DNA from: Enterobacter chuandaensis
Lineage (GTDB): Bacteria; Pseudomonadota; Gammaproteobacteria; Enterobacterales; Enterobacteriaceae
DNA length: 64,000 nucleotides
Direction of reading: 5' to 3'
Assembly: GCF_003594915.1 (NCBI RefSeq)
Contig: NZ_QZCS01000018.1
Coordinates: forward strand, 27,789 to 91,788
In this document: positions 55,092-63,684 of the stretch, in pieces
Numbering within the stretch: position 1 is the first letter of the stretch
Layout of the letters: each line of letters starts with the position of its first letter
Made by a program: the position numbers and the translations under genes
Notes under the pieces: model-generated
The model's database searches: none
What the model was told of the DNA's origin: nothing
Seen by the model: the letters and a program-made list of their open reading frames with translations, nothing else

Positions 55092-56825
55092 GTGAAAGCC
55101 CCCATCAAATTGCGCCGCCGCGAGGCGGTTGAACACGTTGATTTGCCGGACGATCTCCCGGCGCTCCTGAAGCGCCTCTACGCCAGCCGCGGCGTGCGTC
55201 GCGCGGAGGATCTTGAGCGCAGCGTGAAAGGGATGCTGCCCTGGCAGCAGCTGAGCGGTATCGAAAAAGCTACCGAAATGCTCTACAACGCGCTTCGTGA
55301 GGGAACGCGCATTGTGGTGGTTGGCGATTTCGACGCCGACGGCGCAACCAGCACCGCGCTGAGCGTGCTCAGCCTGCGCGCGCTGGGCTGCGATAACGTC
55401 ACCTATCTGGTGCCGAACCGCTTTGAAGACGGCTACGGTCTCAGCCCGGAGGTGGTCGATCAGGCCCACGCCCGCGGTGCGCAGATGATCATGACCGTCG
55501 ATAACGGGATCTCTTCCCATGCGGGCGTCGATCATGCTCACGCTTTAGGGATCCCGGTGCTGGTCACCGATCATCACCTGCCCGGCGAAACGCTGCCGGA
55601 TGCAGAAGCGATTATTAATCCCAACCTGCGCGACTGCGATTTCCCGTCGAAATCCCTCGCTGGCGTGGGCGTGGCGTTTTATCTGATGCTGGCGTTGCGT
55701 ACCCTGTTACGCGATAAGGGCTGGTTCGAGTCCCGCGGGATTGCCGTGCCAAACCTGGCCGAATACCTCGACCTGGTGGCGCTGGGCACCGTGGCGGACG
55801 TGGTACCTCTTGATGCCAATAACCGTATTTTGACCTGGCAGGGCTTAAGCCGTATTCGCGCGGGCAAGTGCCGTCCCGGAATTAAGGCGCTGCTGGAGAT
55901 TGCCAACCGCGATCCGCTTAAGCTTGCGGCAAGTGACTTAGGCTTTGCCCTCGGGCCGCGTCTTAACGCTGCCGGAAGGCTGGACGATATGTCCGTCGGC
56001 GTGGCGTTGCTGCTGTGCGACAACATCGGCGAAGCGCGCGTGCTGGCGAACGAACTGGACGCCCTGAACCAGACCCGTAAAGAGATTGAGCAGGGGATGC
56101 AGGCCGAAGCGCTGACCCTGTGCGAAAAACTTGAGCGCAGCGGCGATACGCTGCCGGGCGGGCTGGCGATGTACCATCCTGAGTGGCATCAGGGCGTGGT
56201 CGGCATTCTGGCGTCGCGCATTAAAGAGCGCTTCCACCGCCCGGTGATCGCGTTTGCGCCTGCGGGCGACGGCACGCTGAAAGGCTCTGGCCGTTCGATT
56301 CAGGGGCTGCACATGCGCGATGCACTGGAGCGTCTGGATACGCTTTATCCGGGTCTGATGATCAAGTTCGGCGGCCACGCGATGGCAGCAGGCCTGTCGC
56401 TGGAAGAGGCAAAGTTCGACGAGTTCCAGCGCCTGTTTGGCGAGCTGGTCACCGAGTGGATTGACCCGGCGCTGCTGCAAGGCGAAGTGGTCTCTGACGG
56501 TGAGCTGTCTGTCTCCGAAATGACGATGGAGGTCGCGCAGATGCTGCGCGATGCCGGTCCATGGGGGCAGATGTTCCCGGAACCGCTGTTCGACGGGCGA
56601 TTCCGTCTGCTGCAGCAGCGTATCGTTGGCGAACGCCACCTGAAAGTGATGGTCGAGCCCGTGGGCGGCGGACCGCTGCTGGACGGCATCGCCTTCAACG
56701 TTGACACCTCCATCTGGCCGGACAACGGCGTGCGTGAGGTTGAGCTGGCGTACAAACTGGATATCAACGAGTTTCGCGGTAACCGCACCCTTCAGATCAT
56801 CATCGACAATATCTGGCCAATTTAG
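55092..56825 (+). CDS. recJ: Single-stranded-DNA exonuclease RecJ
   Basis: RecJ degrades single-stranded DNA 5' to 3' in RecF-pathway recombination and mismatch repair. The 577 residues show the DHH-family motifs VVVGDFDADGATST, TVDNGISS and VTDHHLPG, then the DHHA1 part with GGHAMAAG and a C-terminal OB fold. It begins with GTG 5 bases after dsbC. Its length equals E. coli RecJ. Confidence 0.96.
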   Translation: MKAPIKLRRREAVEHVDLPDDLPALLKRLYASRGVRRAEDLERSVKGMLPWQQLSGIEKATEMLYNALREGTRIVVVGDFDADGATSTALSVLSLRALGCDNVTYLVPNRFEDGYGLSPEVVDQAHARGAQMIMTVDNGISSHAGVDHAHALGIPVLVTDHHLPGETLPDAEAIINPNLRDCDFPSKSLAGVGVAFYLMLALRTLLRDKGWFESRGIAVPNLAEYLDLVALGTVADVVPLDANNRILTWQGLSRIRAGKCRPGIKALLEIANRDPLKLAASDLGFALGPRLNAAGRLDDMSVGVALLLCDNIGEARVLANELDALNQTRKEIEQGMQAEALTLCEKLERSGDTLPGGLAMYHPEWHQGVVGILASRIKERFHRPVIAFAPAGDGTLKGSGRSIQGLHMRDALERLDTLYPGLMIKFGGHAMAAGLSLEEAKFDEFQRLFGELVTEWIDPALLQGEVVSDGELSVSEMTMEVAQMLRDAGPWGQMFPEPLFDGRFRLLQQRIVGERHLKVMVEPVGGGPLLDGIAFNVDTSIWPDNGVREVELAYKLDINEFRGNRTLQIIIDNIWPI

Positions 56826-56915
56826 CGGCAGTAATCTCTATAAAAAAGGGCGTGGATTCGGTACAATCCCGCTCTTATCACCGCATTTTGACAAGTCCAT
56901 AAAAGAAAACAGACC

Positions 56916-58014
56916 ATGTTTGAAATTAATCCGGTAAAAAACCGTATTCAGGACCTCACGGAGCGCTCTGACGTTCTTAGGGGGTATCTTTGACTACGAT
57001 GCCAAGAAAGAGCGTCTTGAAGAAGTAAACGCCGAGCTGGAACAGCCGGACGTCTGGAACGAACCTGAACGCGCACAGGCGCTGGGTAAAGAGCGTTCCT
57101 CTCTCGAAGCTATCGTAGATACGCTGGATCAAATGGCCCAGGGGCTGGAAGATGTTTCCGGTTTGCTGGAGCTGGCCGTCGAAGCCGACGACGAAGAAAC
57201 CTTTAACGAAGCCGTGGCAGAACTCGACGTGCTGGAAGAGAAGCTGGCGCAGCTGGAATTCCGCCGTATGTTCTCCGGTGAATACGACAGCGCTGACTGC
57301 TATCTCGATATTCAGGCAGGTTCTGGCGGTACTGAAGCGCAGGACTGGGCCAGCATGCTGACGCGTATGTATCTGCGTTGGGCGGAAGCGCGCGGCTTTA
57401 AAACCGAAATTATCGAAGAGTCTGAAGGTGAAGTTGCGGGTCTGAAATCCGTGACCATCAAAATTATTGGCGATTACGCCTACGGCTGGCTGCGTACCGA
57501 GACTGGCGTTCATCGCCTGGTGCGTAAGAGCCCGTTCGACTCCGGTGGCCGTCGTCATACCTCCTTTAGTTCCGCGTTTGTGTACCCGGAAGTTGACGAA
57601 GATATTGATATCGAAATTAACCCGGCGGACCTGCGTATCGACGTTTACCGCGCATCCGGCGCGGGTGGTCAGCACGTTAACCGTACGGAATCTGCGGTGC
57701 GTATTACCCACATTCCAACCGGGCTGGTAACACAGTGCCAGAACGACCGTTCCCAGCATAAGAACAAAGACCAGGCCATGAAGCAGATGAAAGCGAAGCT
57801 TTATGAGCTGGAGATGCAGAAGAAAAATGCTGAGAAACAGGCGATGGAAGACAACAAGTCTGACATCGGTTGGGGCAGCCAGATCCGTTCTTACGTCCTT
57901 GATGACTCCCGCATCAAAGACCTGCGTACCGGGGTTGAAACCCGCAACACGCAGGCGGTGCTGGACGGCAGCCTGGACCAATTTATCGAAGCAAGTTTGA
58001 AAGCAGGGTTATGA
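56916..58014 (+). CDS. prfB: Peptide chain release factor 2, programmed +1 frameshift
   Basis: RF2 terminates translation at UGA and UAA. The first 25 codons run from ATG 56916 to CTT and meet an in-frame TGA at 56991. A +1 slip past T56991 continues at GAC 56992 to the stop at 58014, giving 365 residues. The slip makes RF2 synthesis depend on RF2 shortage. The SPF stop-codon tripeptide (RKSPFDSGG) and GGQ at 250-252 are present. Residue 246 is Ala (RASGAGGQ), the form found in most bacteria, not the Thr of E. coli K-12. lysS follows 9 bases later. Confidence 0.97.
56979..56994 (+). promoter_or_regulatory. prfB frameshift signal
   Basis: AGGGGG (an internal Shine-Dalgarno) is followed, after TAT, by CTT-TGA-C, the standard RF2 +1 slip sequence with the weak UGA-C stop context. 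Confidence 0.95.
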
Positions 58015-58023
58015 GGAACCAAC

Positions 58024-59541
58024 ATGTCTGAACAACAAGCACAGGGCGCTGACGCGGTAGTCGATCTTAACAACGAACTGAAAACCCGCCGCGAGAAGCT
58101 GGCAGCGCTGCGCGAGCAGGGCGTGCCGTTCCCGAACGATTTTCGTCGTGACCACACCTCAGACCAACTGCACGCTGACTTCGACGGTAAAGAGAACGAA
58201 GAGCTTGAAGCGCTGAACATCGAAGTGGCTGTTGCAGGCCGCATGATGACCCGTCGTATCATGGGTAAAGCCTCCTTCGTGACCTTGCAGGACGTGGGCG
58301 GCCGTATTCAGCTGTACGTTTCCCGTGACGATCTGCCGGAAGGCATCTACAACGAGCAGTTCAAGAAGTGGGATCTGGGCGATATCCTGGGCGCGAAAGG
58401 TAAACTGTTCAAAACCAAAACCGGTGAACTGTCTATCCACTGCACCGAGCTGCGTTTGCTGACCAAAGCCCTGCGCCCGCTGCCGGACAAGTTCCACGGC
58501 CTGCAGGATCAGGAAGCGCGCTACCGTCAGCGTTATCTGGATCTCATCTCTAACGATGAATCCCGCAAGACCTTCAAAATTCGCTCCCAGATCATGGCCG
58601 GTATCCGCCAGTTCATGGTGAACCGCGACTTTATGGAAGTGGAAACCCCGATGATGCAGGTGATCCCTGGCGGCGCGTCTGCGCGTCCGTTCATCACCCA
58701 TCACAACGCCCTGGACCTGGACATGTACCTGCGTATCGCGCCGGAACTGTACCTGAAGCGTCTGGTGGTCGGTGGTTTCGACCGCGTGTTCGAAATCAAC
58801 CGTAACTTCCGTAACGAAGGTATCTCCGTTCGTCATAACCCAGAGTTCACCATGATGGAACTCTATATGGCGTATGCGGATTACAAAGATCTGATCGAGC
58901 TGACCGAATCCCTGTTCCGCAGCCTGGCGCAGGACATTCTTGGCACCACGCAGGTCCCTTACGGTGAAGAAGTCTTCGACTTCGGCAAGCCGTTCGAAAA
59001 ACTGACCATGCGCGAAGCGATCAAGAAATACCGTCCAGAAACCAACATGGCGGATCTGGATAATTTCGATTCTGCGAAAGCCATCGCTGAAAGCATCGGC
59101 ATCAAGGTTGAGAAGAGCTGGGGTCTGGGCCGTATTGTGACCGAGATCTTCGAAGAAGTGGCGGAAGCACATCTGATTCAGCCGACCTTCATCACCGAAT
59201 ACCCGGCGGAAGTATCTCCGCTGGCGCGTCGTAATGACGAGAACCCGGAAATCACCGACCGTTTCGAATTCTTCATCGGCGGCCGTGAAATCGGCAACGG
59301 CTTTAGCGAGCTGAACGATGCGGAAGACCAGGCGCAGCGTTTCCAGGATCAGGTTGACGCGAAAGCGGCAGGCGACGACGAAGCGATGTTCTTCGACGAA
59401 GACTACGTGACCGCGCTGGAACACGGCCTGCCACCAACGGCGGGTCTGGGTATCGGCATCGACCGTATGGTGATGCTGTTCACCAACAGCCACACCATTC
59501 GTGACGTGATCCTGTTCCCGGCGATGCGTCCGGTGAAGTAA
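58024..59541 (+). CDS. lysS: Lysyl-tRNA synthetase
   Basis: LysS charges tRNA-Lys with lysine. The 505-residue class IIb enzyme has an N-terminal OB-fold anticodon domain (about 60-150) and class II motifs 2 ([13 protein letters not shown]) and 3 ([13 protein letters not shown]). Codon bias suggests high expression. It is co-transcribed with prfB and closed by a strong bidirectional terminator. Confidence 0.97.
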   Translation: MSEQQAQGADAVVDLNNELKTRREKLAALREQGVPFPNDFRRDHTSDQLHADFDGKENEELEALNIEVAVAGRMMTRRIMGKASFVTLQDVGGRIQLYVSRDDLPEGIYNEQFKKWDLGDILGAKGKLFKTKTGELSIHCTELRLLTKALRPLPDKFHGLQDQEARYRQRYLDLISNDESRKTFKIRSQIMAGIRQFMVNRDFMEVETPMMQVIPGGASARPFITHHNALDLDMYLRIAPELYLKRLVVGGFDRVFEINRNFRNEGISVRHNPEFTMMELYMAYADYKDLIELTESLFRSLAQDILGTTQVPYGEEVFDFGKPFEKLTMREAIKKYRPETNMADLDNFDSAKAIAESIGIKVEKSWGLGRIVTEIFEEVAEAHLIQPTFITEYPAEVSPLARRNDENPEITDRFEFFIGGREIGNGFSELNDAEDQAQRFQDQVDAKAAGDDEAMFFDEDYVTALEHGLPPTAGLGIGIDRMVMLFTNSHTIRDVILFPAMRPVK

Positions 59542-59554
59542 GGCGTAAAGAAGC

Positions 59555-59583
59555 TAAAAAAAGCCCCGAAAGGGGCTTTTTTA
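59555..59583. terminator. Bidirectional terminator between lysS and idi
   Basis: AAGCCCC-GAAA-GGGGCTT has an A run on the left and a T run on the right, so it serves both convergent genes. Confidence 0.9.
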
Positions 59584-60123
59584 TTGCGTGGCGAATGCTC
59601 TCAGCGCATCTCGCGCGACCGTTGCTTCCTGCACCATCCACGGGCTAAAGCTCCATGGTGCGGCGTCCAGCGCGCGGAATAATGATTCCAGCGTGACCCA
59701 CTCAAATTCCATGACTTCATCGTGATTAATACGCAGGTCGCTGGTGACCCGTGCCGCGAAGACCGGGCAAATCTCGTTTTCCACAATCCCGGAAGGATCC
59801 GTTTCGCGATAGCGGAATTCTGAGGCGACAGGCGTAATCGCGGTAATTTCTGCACCAATCTCATCGCGGCAGCGACGGATAATTGCCTCTTCCGTTCGTT
59901 CACCAGATTGGGGGTGACCGCAGACAGAATTCGTCCAGACGCCCGGCCAGGCTTTTTTACTTAGTGCGCGTCGGGTTACCAGACACTCGCCTTCGGCGTT
60001 AAACAGCCAGGATGAGAACGCCAGATGCAGCGGGGTTTGGGCAGTATGCGCGGCGTATTTTTCCTGAGTGCCAATCACCATTCCCTGGTCATTAACCAAA
60101 ATAACGTGTTCTTGAATACTCAT
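59581..60123 (-). CDS. idi: Isopentenyl-diphosphate delta-isomerase type I
   Basis: Idi interconverts isopentenyl and dimethylallyl diphosphates for isoprenoid and quinone side chains. The 180-residue Nudix-fold enzyme has the active-site Cys in [13 protein letters not shown] near residue 68, metal His residues, and the Nudix-like [10 protein letters not shown], with the second active-site Glu in [14 protein letters not shown]. It matches E. coli Idi. Confidence 0.95.
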   Translation of the reverse strand: MSIQEHVILVNDQGMVIGTQEKYAAHTAQTPLHLAFSSWLFNAEGECLVTRRALSKKAWPGVWTNSVCGHPQSGERTEEAIIRRCRDEIGAEITAITPVASEFRYRETDPSGIVENEICPVFAARVTSDLRINHDEVMEFEWVTLESLFRALDAAPWSFSPWMVQEATVARDALRAFATQ

Positions 60124-60285
60124 TCATGCTCCAGTGCCAACGATGCGGATGGTTCTGCACCATCAGCGGCAACATTATACTGGATTCTGATATGAACGGT
60201 TTATCTCGCGGAGCTTAAAAGGGCTGACCCATATCCGTTCGGGCTGGTATTATAGTGCGCCATTCACGCTGACCGAGGATCTGTT

Positions 60286-61029
60286 TTGTTTGCAGGAAGC
60301 CTGACGAGAAAACCCATTATCGCCATCTTTTGCCTGACGCTGACGCTACTCCTGGTCGGCTGTTCCGGGAGCAAATCGTCGGATATGGGTAGCTATTCCG
60401 GTTCGGTTTATACCGTTAAGCGCGGGGACACGCTGTATCGGATTTCGCGTGCAACGGGAACCAGCGTGAAGGATCTGGCGCGCCTGAATAACATCTCTCC
60501 GCCGTACACCATTGAGGTTGGGCAAAAACTGAAGGTGAATGGCAGTTCGTCCTCGGGTAAAAAATCCTCATCGAAAGGCAAAACCGCCAAAGTGACGCCG
60601 TCTTACGCGGTACCGCAGTCTTCATGGCCACCGGTTGGCCAGCGCTGCTGGATCTGGCCTGCCAGCGGGAAAGTGGTGCTGCCGTACTCCCTGTCTGAGG
60701 GCGGTAACAAAGGCATCGATATTGCTGCCGCGCGCGGTACGCCGGTTTATGCCTCCGGGGCAGGGAAGGTGGTTTACGTCGGTAACCAGCTACGCGGCTA
60801 CGGTAACCTGATCATGATTAAGCACGGGGAAGATTACATCACCGCCTATGCACATAACGACACGATGCTGGTCAACAACGGGCAGAACGTGAAGGCGGGG
60901 CAGAAGATTGCCACCATGGGCAGCACCGGTACGGATTCGGTGAAGCTGCACTTCCAGATCCGCTATAAGGCGACGGCCATCGATCCGCAGCGCTATCTTC
61001 CTGCGCCCGGCAGCAAACCGAAGTGCTAA
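60286..61029 (+). CDS. actS: LysM/LytM lipoprotein ActS (YgeR)
   Basis: ActS (YgeR) is an outer-membrane lipoprotein that activates amidases such as AmiC in cell separation. The 247 residues include a lipobox with Cys near position 26 (LLLVGCSGS), a LysM domain ([13 protein letters not shown]), and a C-terminal M23/LytM domain. In the LytM part the zinc site is lost: KGIDIAA lacks the first His and KLHFQIR keeps only one of the H-x-H pair. It therefore regulates rather than cuts. It starts at TTG, with GAGG 7 bases upstream, since no ATG is available. Confidence 0.9.
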   Translation: MFAGSLTRKPIIAIFCLTLTLLLVGCSGSKSSDMGSYSGSVYTVKRGDTLYRISRATGTSVKDLARLNNISPPYTIEVGQKLKVNGSSSSGKKSSSKGKTAKVTPSYAVPQSSWPPVGQRCWIWPASGKVVLPYSLSEGGNKGIDIAAARGTPVYASGAGKVVYVGNQLRGYGNLIMIKHGEDYITAYAHNDTMLVNNGQNVKAGQKIATMGSTGTDSVKLHFQIRYKATAIDPQRYLPAPGSKPKC

Positions 61030-61064
61030 GTGATTATTTAATCGCCGGTTAGTTGCGAAGAGGC

Positions 61065-61092
61065 TTGTATGAAGGTGTGTAAGGTCTATAAT
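61065..61092 (+). promoter_or_regulatory. Promoter of tRNA-Gly
   Basis: TTGTAT (61065-61070), a 16-base spacer and TATAAT (61087-61092) make a sigma-70 promoter whose transcript would start about 10 bases before the tRNA. Confidence 0.65.
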
Positions 61093-61109
61093 GCCTTACG
61101 CACCTCAAA

Positions 61110-61183
61110 GCGGGCGTAGTTCAATGGTAGAACGAGAGCTTCCCAAGCTCTATACGAGGGTTCGATTCCCTTCGCCCGCTCCA
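61110..61183 (+). tRNA. glyU: tRNA-Gly (anticodon CCC)
   Basis: The 74 bases fold as a cloverleaf: acceptor GCGGGCG/CGCCCGC, D arm GTTCAATGGTAGAAC, anticodon arm AGAGC-TTCCCAA-GCTCT with anticodon CCC, T arm GAGGGTTCGATTCCCTT, and encoded CCA. It corresponds to E. coli glyU, which lies by ygeR and is the attachment gene of the ETT2 island. Here foreign DNA also begins just after it. Confidence 0.95.
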
Positions 61184-61875
61184 GAATCTCCCCAGGTGGA
61201 ACCGTTCGGAAAATCTCCGGTTCTTTCAGCATGTTACGCAGTAGTGCTTACTAACATGCTTAGGCGTTCTACCATAGTTCACTACTTTGACACTTGTCAC
61301 GAATGGTTACTCGGTGAAATGAGAGTGTAGCCAATCGTCGGCGGTGGTTTCAAGTTCTTACCGCGATAGCCCAACAATGAACGCAAAGCCTACACCAGGC
61401 AGCGACGGATCGCACTTCTCATAACCTTACAGTGAAGCGCATTTTTTGCCGATGCTCCCATATGCCACACGTCGCTGATGACGTTGCAGGGAATAAACAG
61501 GTTTTATGGTGGTTATGGTACTTGCACACCACATGCAAGCTCTGCCAGCGGTTCGGCCTCGCTCCCTTTGGGTACATGGTCATCCTGATAAACTTCACTG
61601 TCTGACATATCCCTGATGTTGTCGCCTAACGGCTCCGCGCGTTGTCTTACCACCAACGGGCTTATTGGCTGCTATTGCATTTTATTTCTTAGGTGGTATT
61701 GTGAGCTTAGGCACCCGCCTAAGTTTTGGACAGCTTAAAAAAGGTAGCAGTACCGCACACATTCTTTTAAACCTTCTTCAAAGTGTCGGATCTGGCAAAT
61801 GGTTGAGGGTAACAAAATGTCCAATACCAAACCTTAAATGATTGCCAAGAGATCTGATGCGCGGAGTGGTTTATC
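61184..61875. other. Gene-poor stretch after glyU
   Basis: No convincing coding region is seen in 692 bases. There is a hairpin CTTAGGC-ACCC-GCCTAAG followed by TTTT at 61706-61727, a weak terminator shape. On the minus strand a 31-codon frame (61608 down to 61513, starting MSDSEVYQDD) has AGGG shortly before its ATG. It may be a remnant. The stretch could be a decayed junction or hold a non-coding RNA. Confidence 0.4.
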
Positions 61876-62559
61876 ATGAACGCTGCTATCCAATCTATCT
61901 GCTATAACATTTCTCAACACCCTGAAATTCGTAACACACCCTTGAAACGTTCCCACCTTCACGAGGTGATTTCTGCTCTCTTAGGCTATGCCAGCTATGC
62001 GGCAATGGTTGAAGAAGACAAGAAGCCACAGCTTGAATATAGCCTTTCTGAGGCAGATTATATTGTTCTGAATTTGCCTCAAGGCCTGGAAAGAGCGCTG
62101 AAGTTTGGCGTATCTGATGATGCCTTTCGTATCTTTATCTCAGAATTAAAGTCTGGCTTGTCTGCGAAGGTATCCGAATCAGTGGATGATTTCTATGATG
62201 ACCATATTCGGGAAATCCTTGAGGAAGAGATATACCAAGAAGCGTTAGACTCTGGGGAGATGGCCGAGAGTAACGCTGACTTCGAATCCCCTCCCGATAT
62301 GGATTACAACCTTACATTCAGTGGTGATCTCTGGACTTCAGTTGATGAATGGTCAATTGCAGATACTGGTACGCTCTCAGGCGAATACGATCCTGAAGGT
62401 GATCGTATGTACAACGGGCATTTGCTTAACGTCCAAGGTAAGTTAACGTTTGCAAAAGCAGGGCGTTCAGGACTTATTTTTTTAGAAGATTATACCGAGT
62501 GCTCTACAGCGCGTGATTATTCTTGGTTGGACGATGAACCATTGGAGATGGACGACTGA
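61876..62559 (+). CDS. Unknown acidic protein
   Basis: The 227-residue protein is not recognised. Its N-terminal ~45 residues (RSHLHEVISALLGYASYAAMVEE) resemble the short helical segment LxExLAxxxGYxxYAAL found at the start of several plasmid and island proteins. The remainder is rich in Asp and Glu, with YNLTFSGDLWTSVDEWS and EYDPEGDRMYNGHLL suggesting beta strands. It has no signal or membrane segment. GGAG lies 9 bases before the ATG. It is the only plus-strand gene in the element and faces the small-gene operon across its terminator. Confidence 0.75.
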   Translation: MNAAIQSICYNISQHPEIRNTPLKRSHLHEVISALLGYASYAAMVEEDKKPQLEYSLSEADYIVLNLPQGLERALKFGVSDDAFRIFISELKSGLSAKVSESVDDFYDDHIREILEEEIYQEALDSGEMAESNADFESPPDMDYNLTFSGDLWTSVDEWSIADTGTLSGEYDPEGDRMYNGHLLNVQGKLTFAKAGRSGLIFLEDYTECSTARDYSWLDDEPLEMDD

Positions 62560-62601
62560 ATTTAGTCTTTAGGTAATGTTGGCTTCGTTCGTTAAGTCAG
62601 C

Positions 62602-62626
62602 AAAAAAGGGGGCATTGCGCCCCCTT
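62602..62626 (-). terminator. Terminator of the integrase-led operon
   Basis: AAGGGGGC and GCCCCCTT form an 8-bp stem. On the minus strand six T follow, so it ends the leftward transcript just after the last small gene. It may also slow transcripts coming from 61876. Confidence 0.8.
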
Positions 62627-62628
62627 GA

Positions 62629-62784
62629 TTATTTCAAAGCCCGTATGTAATCAAGCAAGGCTTTCAGTTGGCTACCTTTCATCGCAGGAACACGAATACG
62701 CATATCAGCCTTTCCTGTACTGGCGTACCTGCTTTCCCCTTGCAGTAATCGAAGGCTCATTGTTATGATCTGATGGTCCGACAT
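62629..62784 (-). CDS. Small unknown protein, 51 residues
   Basis: The frame starts MSDHQIITMSLRLLQGESRY and ends QLKALLDYIRALK, a basic, helix-like C-terminus. GGAGAG lies 6 bases before the ATG. It overlaps the 3' end of the preceding gene by 80 bases in another frame. It is the last gene before the terminator. No family is recognised. Confidence 0.5.
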   Translation of the reverse strand: MSDHQIITMSLRLLQGESRYASTGKADMRIRVPAMKGSQLKALLDYIRALK

Positions 62785-62995
62785 TACTAACTCTCCGTGG
62801 TGGTTTGTTGTTTGTCGGATCGCTGTGTGGGATGTTCTCAGCATCCTGCACAGCACTATTAACAGCATTGCGTAAATTTCTCGGTAACAGATGACGCTGT
62901 ATCGTCGTCCCTGCAAACTTCACTACCTGCGTATAAACGCACACCGTAGCACCACACCAGATAAAGCTGGTGATTAGCTCTTCTTCCTTTTTCAA
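62705..62995 (-). CDS. Small unknown protein with one hydrophobic segment
   Basis: The 96-residue frame starts at TTG (MKKEEELITSFIWCG), which overlaps the TGA of the preceding gene, with GGAG 7 bases upstream. Residues 8-25 (ITSFIWCGATVCVYTQVV) are hydrophobic and could be a membrane segment; the rest is basic and polar. The 3' third overlaps the next small gene, so the true C-terminus is uncertain. Confidence 0.5.
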   Translation of the reverse strand: MKKEEELITSFIWCGATVCVYTQVVKFAGTTIQRHLLPRNLRNAVNSAVQDAENIPHSDPTNNKPPRRVSNVGPSDHNNEPSITARGKQVRQYRKG

Positions 62996-63285
62996 TACTC
63001 ATCTCCGAGAATTGCACCTAAGAAAAATTCTGTTTGCTCTTCGCTGCCTTTGACGCTGTAACACTCGATAGCCTTTCTCATTTCGCTTTCGTCCGTGTTA
63101 CCAGCCAGCCATTCTATCAGGCTTTCTAAATACTCCTCCGCTCTGTTCACGTCGTGATCTTCTGGTAACACCTTGATTGCATCTGCCATGAAACAGGCTT
63201 CTACGTGGTCGTAATGAAACAGCAGGGCAAGAATACTTTCTTGTTGCCATTGTTCAGGCGTTTTCAATCCGTAACTGTTAGTCAT
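62992..63285 (-). CDS. Small acidic unknown protein
   Basis: The 97-residue product begins MTNSYGLKTPEQWQQESIL and is rich in Glu and Asp (LPEDHDVNRAEEYLESLIEWL). It is predicted mostly helical and soluble. Its ATG overlaps the TGA of the preceding gene (ATGA). An ATG five codons earlier, with GAGG 7 bases upstream, is an alternative. No family is recognised. Confidence 0.6.
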   Translation of the reverse strand: MTNSYGLKTPEQWQQESILALLFHYDHVEACFMADAIKVLPEDHDVNRAEEYLESLIEWLAGNTDESEMRKAIECYSVKGSEEQTEFFLGAILGDEY

Positions 63286-63485
63286 TTGATACTCACCCAT
63301 TTACGATCCTCGTTCGGTGTTGCTTGTTGAATTGCATCTTTCAACACCTGTTCAAAGTTCACGCCGTGCTCCTGGCTTCTCTGCCACATGTCCAAAAATG
63401 CTACGGCGAATTTCAATTCTTCTTCGCTCTCAATAGGGCTGAAAGCGGTTGTGTGTTCGTTCATCTCTATAATCTCCATACTCAT
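63282..63485 (-). CDS. Small acidic unknown protein
   Basis: The 67-residue frame reads MSMEIIEMNEHTTAF, then EELKFAVAFLDMWQRSQEHG and a tail ending KWVSIK. Its first ATG overlaps the TAA of the preceding gene (TAATG). A second ATG two codons on has a better-spaced AGGAG. It is helical and soluble in appearance. No family is recognised. Confidence 0.6.
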   Translation of the reverse strand: MSMEIIEMNEHTTAFSPIESEEELKFAVAFLDMWQRSQEHGVNFEQVLKDAIQQATPNEDRKWVSIK

Positions 63486-63679
63486 TACTCCTCTTCAAAG
63501 GTCATTGTGTAGCGGCATTGCTGCGACGGTCTGGTCGTCACTGTCTCTGTATAATTGGCGTTGCTATAAACGCAAATCCGCGCGTTGTCTGTTTCCTGTT
63601 CGTCACTAAGAACAAGGGTTATTTGTCCGGCATTTGCCAGGGCTGGTAATAATGACAGCACCAGTAAGCTGTTTTTCAT
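63485..63679 (-). CDS. Small secreted or periplasmic unknown protein
   Basis: The 64-residue precursor has a signal peptide, MKNSLLVLSLLPALANA, likely cut before GQITLV. The mature part of about 47 residues has two Cys (RICVYS and QQCRYT) that could form one disulfide. GGGAG, encoded by the last codons of the integrase gene, is its ribosome site, 8 bases before the ATG. It begins 5 bases after the integrase stop, so it is co-transcribed with it. Confidence 0.65.
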   Translation of the reverse strand: MKNSLLVLSLLPALANAGQITLVLSDEQETDNARICVYSNANYTETVTTRPSQQCRYTMTFEEE

Positions 63680-63684
63680 CGGTA

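Noticed and set aside
56916..56993. A 25-codon gene or truncated prfB
   Set aside because: The early TGA is the standard RF2 +1 frameshift site with its internal Shine-Dalgarno, not a mutation.
61091..61330. A 79-codon frame across the tRNA (GRSSMVEREL... type protein)
   Set aside because: It is a translation of tRNA-Gly and its flanks, a familiar false gene; the tRNA fold explains the sequence.
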